Positions 1 through 5,251 of a stretch of DNA of 5,251 nucleotides are shown here, one piece after another; position 1 is the first letter of the stretch; each line of letters begins with the position of its first letter. The stretch covers positions 1-5,251 of the forward strand of contig SEDG01000193.1 of NCBI GenBank assembly GCA_004295885.1, written 5' to 3'. Origin of the DNA: Pedobacter sp. (lineage in GTDB: Bacteria > Bacteroidota > Bacteroidia > Sphingobacteriales > Sphingobacteriaceae). Both the position numbers and the translations under genes were made by a program. The notes beneath the pieces were generated by a model. It did no database searches, was not told the DNA's origin, and saw nothing but the letters and a program-made list of their open reading frames with translations.

Positions 1-806
1 TACACCGTGCTTTGCCATCTATTAATGATGGTTAACTCATTTGATGTATAATATTCTAGCCCTGTAATCTTGAAGAAATCATTCTTACCATCGTTATTAG
101 GGGTAAATACGTTGGGTATCAGCAGGCCAATAATGGGCTTAAAATCTATAGAAATATTGTTAGCAACCTTGGGGTCACTTTCTACCGCATAAGCCATTGC
201 TATATTTTTAACTAAACCAGGCTGGCTTGCCATCGCCTTAATCTTCAGGTCTGCGGTTTCACCAGTTGCTACCTTTGGTATTTCCCACGTAACAGTTCGT
301 GTGCTTTCGCTATAACTTGCTGTTCCTATCGAAGGATTTATTAGTTGAGAAAAGGTAAGTTCCTTTGGTAAGGCATCAGTTACTTTAATCACCGTTGCAT
401 CGCCCGGACCATTATTCTTCACCCTCAAGTTATATTCAAACACTTCGTTGACGGATATTGCCCTCGCTTCAGATGTTTTAGTGATCATTAAATCTGCGGT
501 TTTTACTGGGGCATCTACCGTAACAATTATAGGGTCCGAGATATCAGAAACACAACCTGCTATGTTATAGGACATTACCGTATAAGATCCAGCATTTCCA
601 GTGGTATAAGATTGAGCAATTTCTCCTGTAATTGGGATACCATCCTTTACCCATTGATATTTTATTCCACCCGTAGAGTTGGCTTTCAAGGTCACAGTTT
701 TCCCGATGGCAATATTTACTGTTTGTGAAACAGGAGATTGCGCAAAGCCTACCATTGCAAAAAGCAACAGCAAACCTATTAGAAAACCTATGGTTTTGTT
801 AAGCAT
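1..806 (-). CDS. Secreted Ig-like/DUF11 protein with T9SS type B (CHU_C) sorting domain, 3' end cut by the window
   Basis: An open frame of 268 complete codons runs from ATG (804-806) off the left edge without a stop. An in-frame TAG lies four codons upstream, so this ATG is the first possible start. Residues 1-22 form a Sec signal peptide (MLNKT, then a Leu-rich core ending GFA|Q). Residues about 25-97 look like an Ig-like domain, with the tryptophan of YQWVKDG and the late AGSYTV strand. Residues about 103-222 match the DUF11 repeat of bacterial surface proteins (VKNNGPGDATVIKVTDALP). From about residue 229, IPNVFTPNNDGKNDFFKI followed by LTIINRW is the opening of the gliding-motility-associated C-terminal domain. 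In Bacteroidota this domain targets a protein to the type IX secretion system; roughly its last half is missing here. The gene lies 22 bases after the preceding secreted-protein gene and is probably in the same operon. Its likely role is a surface-attached or released adhesin subunit. The ligand is unknown. Confidence 0.9.
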   Translation of the reverse strand, partial: MLNKTIGFLIGLLLLFAMVGFAQSPVSQTVNIAIGKTVTLKANSTGGIKYQWVKDGIPITGEIAQSYTTGNAGSYTVMSYNIAGCVSDISDPIIVTVDAPVKTADLMITKTSEARAISVNEVFEYNLRVKNNGPGDATVIKVTDALPKELTFSQLINPSIGTASYSESTRTVTWEIPKVATGETADLKIKAMASQPGLVKNIAMAYAVESDPKVANNISIDFKPIIGLLIPNVFTPNNDGKNDFFKITGLEYYTSNELTIINRWQSTV

Positions 807-828
807 TTGATGAAATGGCTATATAATA

Positions 829-1551
829 TTAGTTTGCGCCAATAGTAATAACTGGTTTTAAAGGTTTGGCTGTAACGGTAACAGTTTGTGTACCTGATGT
901 TGCTGCACAACCAGTTCCAGAGCTATTTAAAAACGTATTAGTAAATCCTGTTTTTTGGGCGTATCTAACGGAGCCAGTTATTACGTAAGAGCCAGGTACA
1001 AGTGTGCTTAAGGTATATTTACCTGTTCCATCTATGCTGCCTAAACCACCAGTTGTTCCATCTACAGCTGTGCCGCCATCCTTAGCTACCATATAACTGT
1101 ATATAATTTCTAAGTCTGAAGTACTGCCGGCTGGAACTGCTGAGGTTGACTGAGTGATTAGAGATGTATTAGTTGATGAAGTCTCGCAATAACTTGCATT
1201 AGATGGAGCGCCAAGAGTGATTGATAATGTTGGTAAAACTACAAAGCTATTTTCAACATTATCCGGTGCACAGACTGTCGGGGCATTCGGCGTAGAAATA
1301 AGTATAACTTTGTAAGTGCCAGGCGTTGTCGGTAAACTAGTAGGCGCTGCTGCTCTTGGATAACCCAAAAGAGATGTGGTGCCGTCTAAATCCTTAACAT
1401 CCCATGAGTAGGTAACATTTGGAGTTGCTGCAGGTGCTAAACTTAGTGTAGCCCCATTACATACGTAGAAAGTATCTGCGAATGTTGTGCTTGAAATAAA
1501 TAGTAGAACCACTACTAAGATTGCTTTTAAGAATTTGATTGTTGTTTTCAT
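829..1551 (-). CDS. Exported Ig/PKD-like beta-sandwich protein without a sorting domain
   Basis: A 240-residue protein starting at ATG (1549-1551) and ending at TAA. Residues 1-25 are a clear signal peptide (MKTTIKFLKA, hydrophobic VVVLLFI stretch, cleavage likely after TTFA). The mature part is rich in Thr, Ser, Gly and Ala and falls into two segments. Residues 26-107 look Ig/PKD-like (VCNGATLSL, VTYSWDV, PGTYKVIL). Residues 108-228 form a second beta-rich segment that includes GKYTLSTLVPGSYVITGSV. The four cysteines after the signal (31, 94, 122, 215) sit where such domains often form disulfides, one pair per segment. The protein ends KPLKPVITIGAN, which resembles the linker that precedes another Ig-like repeat in giant Bacteroidota adhesins, yet the stop is real. 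No CHU_C or Por-type sorting domain is visible. It lies between two other secreted-protein genes, 35 bases after one and 22 before the next, which suggests a shared transcript and a joint structure. The specific function is not recognised. Confidence 0.85.
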   Translation of the reverse strand: MKTTIKFLKAILVVVLLFISSTTFADTFYVCNGATLSLAPAATPNVTYSWDVKDLDGTTSLLGYPRAAAPTSLPTTPGTYKVILISTPNAPTVCAPDNVENSFVVLPTLSITLGAPSNASYCETSSTNTSLITQSTSAVPAGSTSDLEIIYSYMVAKDGGTAVDGTTGGLGSIDGTGKYTLSTLVPGSYVITGSVRYAQKTGFTNTFLNSSGTGCAATSGTQTVTVTAKPLKPVITIGAN

Positions 1552-1586
1552 GTCGCTTGTTATTTATTGTTTATGAGTTAATTAGT

Positions 1587-3332
1587 TTAATTTGAAGTAA
1601 TAGTTATGCTCGGTGATGTTAATTTTGGATTAATGATTACGTTGAAATTGACAGGGTCACTTATACAACCATTGGCATTTTTTACGGTGATGGTACCGGC
1701 GTATGTTGCGGCAGGTGTAGCTGCAGGAATAACGATGCTTATTGGGCTGCTTGCTGGAAACGCCGCACTAACTATGTTTGTTAATGGACTACCACCGGCC
1801 CATGTTATACTATAAGATATTGGCGTTTCGGTTGTTGCTGTAAAAGGTAATAATGCAGTTAAAGTTTCAACACAAATTGAGGGGTTTGTTCCCAGGGTTA
1901 TACTTGGTAACGAATTGATTTTTATGTTAATGGGGATTCTTCCAGATGTTTCTGTACAATTGTTTCGAACAGATTCTACATAAAAAATGTGATCGCCTGG
2001 AGTTAATGAACTAACATCAGGGGTGTAACTAACGCCAGTATGTAAAATTGCACCGCCAATTGCTGTATTGTACCAATTGTAAGTAGTGCAGTCTTGGGCT
2101 GTACCAATGGTTAAAGTAGTTGTATTTCCAGCACACAGCGTGATGAGGTTTGCAATTAAATCTATACTTGAAATTTTTGGTTTAGCAATAATTCTCTGTA
2201 TTTCATATATTCTAAGCCCATTTAACAACGATGCTAGTCCACCAGCAGTGGCTATTTGAACCTTATCAAAAGCATTAGTTATAGGTATAGTTATTGTGTA
2301 CTTTGTTGTCGAACCGTTTAGTAGATTTAGATTCAAAAAAGGAGAATTTCCTGCAACGTCCATCACTTGAGTGTTCCCACTAAATCCTCTAACATGAAAG
2401 TCGCTTGCTAAAATAGTTGCGTTTAGTAATGCTAAATTATCAGATTCAATTATCATTCTAATAGAATCTCCCACAACAGAATGAGCGGGATATACAGCTG
2501 TTAAATAAGTTTCGTTAAGGGCAGTTACTGTAGAGTTTATTTTAGCATAAAGACCTAGATTTCCATCTATTGATCTAAGAGGATTTTCAACAGCTGTTAA
2601 CGAACTAGCAATTGTTCCAGTAGAACCACTTAATACCTCTATAGGAGAAACACAAGCTATTGCTCCACTAGGCTTGTTGAAATACGCATAATAAAGATCA
2701 ACAGACGTTCCTACATCTACTATGGGATTAATAATTACCCTAACCCCGTCATATTTTGCTCCTGGGGTAAATGTGATAATGTTTTCGCCTTGTCCGCTTA
2801 GTAGACCGAGTAGCGAAGCCCCTGAGTAAGCTGTGCCAACTGGCACGCCACTAAGTGTAGCTTGAATGGTAACATTGTTTAAAACATTAAGTATGGTAGA
2901 ACCAGTTCCCAGCTTAACTGAAACTGGTACACTGCCGTTATCACCAGCTGGTAGTTCTGCAGCAGGAAATCTTAAATTTTGCCAAGCTGTTCCCAAACCC
3001 AACAAGCCTACATATGTGGATAGAATTGAATGTGTGTATAACGAGCCATCTACAGAGTTAGGTTTATTATTAACTTCAGCCAGTGTGACGAAAAACACTG
3101 TAACATCTGTGCTGCTGGTTTGGTTATTGGCATATACACGTTCAGTTGGTGTACAGTTTTGCCCCTTCGCTTCTCCAACAAAGAAAAATGAAATTACTAC
3201 AGATAGTAATCCGACAGAGATTAGATATAGTTTTTTAAAAGAGAGCACGTTGAGGGGATAATTTAGTTTAAAAAACGCCTTAGATGTCTCTAAATGCGTA
3301 TTTCTCCATAAACATAAATTATTTAACAACAC
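1587..3332 (-). CDS. Large exported protein with duplicated beta-sandwich modules plus Ig-like and PKD-like domains
   Basis: The longest open form has 581 residues and begins at a GTG (3330-3332); no ATG precedes the signal peptide in this frame. A second GTG at 3246-3248 (residue 29) would give a normal-length signal peptide (KKLYLISVGLLSVVISFFF, cleavage near EAKGQ) and a 553-residue product. The outer start is given as the limit, not as a firm choice. Residues about 62-225 and 226-385 are two diverged copies of one module. Residues about 386-472 match the Ig-like domain common in these proteins (LCAGNTTTLTIG, YNWYNTAIGG, HIFYVESV). Residues about 475-568 match a PKD-like domain (PSITLGTNPSIC, TYAGTITVKNANGC). 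The protein ends in a linker-like tail, NPKLTSPSITITSN, with no T9SS sorting domain. It is the first of three closely spaced secreted-protein genes. An extracellular adhesive or structural role is likely, with unknown ligand. Confidence 0.85.
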   Translation of the reverse strand: MLLNNLCLWRNTHLETSKAFFKLNYPLNVLSFKKLYLISVGLLSVVISFFFVGEAKGQNCTPTERVYANNQTSSTDVTVFFVTLAEVNNKPNSVDGSLYTHSILSTYVGLLGLGTAWQNLRFPAAELPAGDNGSVPVSVKLGTGSTILNVLNNVTIQATLSGVPVGTAYSGASLLGLLSGQGENIITFTPGAKYDGVRVIINPIVDVGTSVDLYYAYFNKPSGAIACVSPIEVLSGSTGTIASSLTAVENPLRSIDGNLGLYAKINSTVTALNETYLTAVYPAHSVVGDSIRMIIESDNLALLNATILASDFHVRGFSGNTQVMDVAGNSPFLNLNLLNGSTTKYTITIPITNAFDKVQIATAGGLASLLNGLRIYEIQRIIAKPKISSIDLIANLITLCAGNTTTLTIGTAQDCTTYNWYNTAIGGAILHTGVSYTPDVSSLTPGDHIFYVESVRNNCTETSGRIPINIKINSLPSITLGTNPSICVETLTALLPFTATTETPISYSITWAGGSPLTNIVSAAFPASSPISIVIPAATPAATYAGTITVKNANGCISDPVNFNVIINPKLTSPSITITSN

Positions 3333-3388
3333 TACAGGCCGTTCATTTTATACAGTGTTTTACAGCAGAACATTGCGATTAGGCTAAA

Positions 3389-3417
3389 TGAACAAACTTT
3401 GTTCAGAAAATGAACAA
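3389..3417 (-). promoter_or_regulatory. Three phased TTGTTCA/TGAACAA elements, candidate operator or alternative hairpins
   Basis: On the minus strand, the spacer before the secreted-protein genes reads TTGTTCA (3417-3411), TTTTC, TGAACAA (3405-3399), AGT, TTGTTCA (3395-3389). The outer two elements are perfect direct repeats 22 bases apart. The middle one is their exact inverse, and the TGAACA/TGTTCA cores fall every 11 bases. On the plus strand, 3389-3405 is a perfect odd palindrome, TGAACAAACTTTGTTCA. As DNA this could be a set of operator half-sites on one helix face. As RNA the middle element could pair with either neighbour, but not both. A further AAAATGAAC on the minus strand (3349-3341) repeats the plus-strand copy at 3407-3415. 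No convincing TAnnTTTG promoter box could be fixed nearby, so the role is inferred only from position and symmetry. Confidence 0.45.
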
Positions 3418-3497
3418 GAAAGGATTTTCTGCGTGAATAGAGATGAAAAAGGTGAAAGGAATAGAGAATGGTTAGTATTTCTTAGTAGAGAAGTTTT

Positions 3498-4352
3498 TTA
3501 AACTGTAATTCCTTCTCTCTTAAGGATATAGTCAAAAATACCCTCAATTGGTTTTTGCAGAATTTTACCAACCTTGATGCCTTTTTCCGCAAAAACTTCT
3601 TTGAGCGCATCTTGGTAGTAATAGGCAATGGATCCAACGAAGTTACAATCTAATGTTTTGTAGTTTTTGTAGTCTTTTACGTTGGTATCGATAAATTCTT
3701 GAAAACCGTCCCTTAGAATGTGTTGAATAAAAGGATGGCCTTTGTGGGCTATCATAAACCTACTAAAGGTAGCTAGGTAAGAATTTGGAAAAGGTTTTTG
3801 ATAAATATTGGTAATAACAGTGTCTCTATCAGCCTCGAAATTCTTAGCGAATTCCACTCTTAAGTCTTCTGGCATTTTATTGTGCAGGTAACTAACCAAT
3901 ATTTTCCTGCCAAAGTAAGTTCCAGAACCTTCATCTCCTAATACATAGCCTAAACCATGATTACTCCTATGTACATCAGTACCGTCGTAATAGGCAATAT
4001 TAGAACCTGTTCCCAAAATGCATGTCAGTCCTTTCTTATCTCCACAGGTTGCATAGGCCGAACCAATTAAATCATGATCTACACTAATGAAAGCATTGGT
4101 AAAAAAAGTAGAAAGACCATTAGAAATTATTTCATGTTTGTCTGGAGAAGAACATCCCGAACCAAAAAAGTAAACTTCCTTAATAGCAGTTGCGTAAGCT
4201 GATAAATCCCTATTCTTAGATAATATCTTAACAACATCGAAAGCATTTACAAAATATGGGTTTATGCCTTGGGTACTAAATGTCAGTGTCTTATTAGGAC
4301 TATAAGCCATCCAGTCTGTTTTCGAAGATCCGCTATCCGCAACTAAAATCAT
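3498..4352 (-). CDS. BadF/BcrA-type ATPase, N-acetylglucosamine kinase-like amino-sugar kinase
   Basis: A complete 284-residue cytoplasmic enzyme of the actin/hexokinase ATPase fold, starting at ATG (4350-4352) and ending at TAA. The family signatures appear in order. Phosphate-1 is DSGSSKTDW at residues 6-14. A likely catalytic base is Asp94, in VDHDLIGSAYA, aligning with the TTDAAGSIATA region of human GlcNAc kinase. Phosphate-2 is LGTGSN at 113-118. The GDEGSG segment at 139-144 is next, and a late adenosine-type motif (FVGSIAYYYQDAL) at 238-250. The length fits the short Bacteroidota branch of this family. The expected reaction is ATP-dependent phosphorylation of an amino sugar, probably GlcNAc or a relative such as MurNAc from cell-wall turnover; a related Tannerella enzyme, MurK, acts on MurNAc. 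Motifs alone do not settle the substrate. It follows the TolC-family gene by 17 bases and is likely on its transcript. No signal peptide or membrane segment is present. Confidence 0.9.
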   Translation of the reverse strand: MILVADSGSSKTDWMAYSPNKTLTFSTQGINPYFVNAFDVVKILSKNRDLSAYATAIKEVYFFGSGCSSPDKHEIISNGLSTFFTNAFISVDHDLIGSAYATCGDKKGLTCILGTGSNIAYYDGTDVHRSNHGLGYVLGDEGSGTYFGRKILVSYLHNKMPEDLRVEFAKNFEADRDTVITNIYQKPFPNSYLATFSRFMIAHKGHPFIQHILRDGFQEFIDTNVKDYKNYKTLDCNFVGSIAYYYQDALKEVFAEKGIKVGKILQKPIEGIFDYILKREGITV

Positions 4353-4369
4353 GCACTAAAAATAGCAAA

Positions 4370-5251
4370 TTATTGAATATTTAAAGTCCCGCTCAGTTCT
4401 TTTAATGCAATTTCTGCCAATTTAGCCTGATATTGTATTTCCAAGTATCTATTATTAACGTCTAGCGCATTTCTTTGTGCTTCCCTTAACTCTAATGGTG
4501 CGATACTTCCTAAGCGATATTTTTCTAAAGTAATGTCTAAATTCTGTTTCGCGATTTCTACGTTGCCTCGCTCTAATTTAATTAATTCAAGGTAAGTACT
4601 ATAATTTTGATAAGCAGAAGTGAGCTGCGCAATAATGCTCTGTCTAGTTTTTTCTAAAGTCAGCTCAGACGAGTTGATCTCAATTTTAGCATTACGTTCA
4701 TTTTGCCTTTGCAAGAAACCATTAAAAATAGGTACACTTGCCGTTAAACCGTAAGTATATCCGTTCGATCTTGATTTTGTACTAAAACCTGTCGGATTTG
4801 CGTTCCGATTAAAATCGTATCCTGTATTTAAGCTAACCCTCGGATAACGGTTTCCTTTAATTTGTTTTAGGTTTAATTCTGCAATCTTTTTGCTGATAAA
4901 GGCATTTTGTAAATCAGGATTAAGGCTTTCTGTTTGTGTAGCTAATTCAGTATAGTTTAAATTGCTATCGATAACCATTTGATTGTCAGCCACAAATTTA
5001 ATATTCGCATCTCTAGCCATCAATAAGTTAAGATTCACCATATAATTATTGAGCAAGTTTTTTTGCTGTAAATAATTTGATGTATCCGTATTATAATCAA
5101 CTTTTGCCGAAAGTACATCAAGTTTAGAACCACGACCAATTTCTAATTTATTGTTGGCAATTTTAAGCCTGTAAGTAGAAACATCAATAGCGCTATCTGC
5201 TGCCAAAACCAATTGCTGTTGTTTAACTACATTAAAATACGCATTAATCAC
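4370..5251 (-). CDS. TolC-family outer-membrane efflux protein, 5' part outside the window
   Basis: The C-terminal 293 residues of a TolC/OEP-type channel, ending at TAA (4370-4372). The first visible codon is a GTG inside the continuing frame, not the real start. TolC relatives are usually about 420-490 residues, so the signal peptide and first strands are missing. Two structural repeats are visible. The first ends with a long coiled-coil helix containing KLEIGRGSKLDVLSAKVDY (residues 35-53). The second starts near NPDLQNAFISKKIAELNLKQ (111-130), has outer-barrel strands around YPRVSLNTGYDF and YGLTASVPIFNG (136-178), then the matching helix EKYRLGSIAPLELREAQR (243-260). The repeated G(R/S)xxxL(D/E)xxxA(K/Q) pattern is typical of the family. 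It would form the trimeric outer-membrane and periplasmic exit duct for an RND or ABC pump, whose inner-membrane and adaptor genes are probably just upstream, off the right edge. The kinase gene begins 17 bases downstream. Confidence 0.93.
   Translation of the reverse strand: MINAYFNVVKQQQLVLAADSAIDVSTYRLKIANNKLEIGRGSKLDVLSAKVDYNTDTSNYLQQKNLLNNYMVNLNLLMARDANIKFVADNQMVIDSNLNYTELATQTESLNPDLQNAFISKKIAELNLKQIKGNRYPRVSLNTGYDFNRNANPTGFSTKSRSNGYTYGLTASVPIFNGFLQRQNERNAKIEINSSELTLEKTRQSIIAQLTSAYQNYSTYLELIKLERGNVEIAKQNLDITLEKYRLGSIAPLELREAQRNALDVNNRYLEIQYQAKLAEIALKELSGTLNIQ

Noticed and set aside
829..1589. Frameshift or premature stop splitting one long gene into three
   Set aside because: Each downstream gene starts with its own complete signal peptide, and both stops are backed by a second in-frame TAA, so separate genes are the better reading.
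1606..1815. Plus-strand open frame of 69 codons
   Set aside because: It lies wholly inside the PKD-like end of the minus-strand secreted-protein gene and its translation shows no domain or independent start context.
3150..3170. Lipoprotein cleavage site at the Cys after the signal peptide (GQNC)
   Set aside because: The residues before the Cys do not fit a lipobox (Leu/Val, Ala/Ser, Gly/Ala, Cys); an ordinary signal-peptidase site after AKGQ or nearby fits better.
2866..3261. Plus-strand open frame of 131 codons
   Set aside because: It is antisense to the first module and signal peptide of the 1587-3332 gene; its low-complexity translation matches no family I recognise.
3309..3316. Minus-strand TATGTTTA as a Bacteroidota -7 promoter box
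   Set aside because: It matches TAnnTTTG only in part and there is no TTG-type -33 element at the proper distance.
3480..3497. Rho-independent terminator just after the kinase gene
   Set aside because: The sequence after the stop forms only a three-pair stem, with no clear GC-rich hairpin and U-run.

Overview
The window is AT-rich and all five genes read leftward on the minus strand. The organism is almost certainly a member of the Bacteroidota, most likely from the Sphingobacteriaceae/Pedobacter neighbourhood. The reasons are a secreted protein ending in a gliding-motility-associated (CHU_C, type B T9SS) sorting domain, Ig-like and PKD-like modules typical of that phylum, no Shine-Dalgarno sequences before the starts, and a Bacteroidota-style BadF/BcrA amino-sugar kinase. 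The family assignments come from reading motifs; no search was run.

Right part (5251 to 3498): the C-terminal 293 residues of a TolC-family outer-membrane efflux protein enter from the right edge. A complete 284-residue sugar kinase of the N-acetylglucosamine kinase/BadF type follows after 17 bases, so the two are probably co-transcribed.

Middle (3497 to 3333): a 165-base spacer separates the two gene groups. It holds three evenly spaced TTGTTCA/TGAACAA elements. The middle one could pair with either neighbour, so they may form an operator or an RNA switch in front of the second group.

Left part (3332 to 1): three consecutive genes for exported, Thr/Ser/Asn-rich beta-sandwich proteins, with gaps of only 35 and 22 bases. 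The first (581 residues, no ATG start) carries two diverged copies of one module, then an Ig-like and a PKD-like domain. The second (240 residues) carries two Ig/PKD-like segments. The third is cut by the left edge. It has an Ig-like domain, a DUF11 repeat and the beginning of a T9SS type B sorting domain. Each has its own signal peptide, but only the third shows a sorting domain. The first two stop in the kind of Pro-rich linker that usually joins two domains of a giant adhesin. The simplest reading is an operon for a multi-subunit cell-surface or secreted adhesive structure exported by Sec and, for at least one subunit, by T9SS. That joint function is inference.
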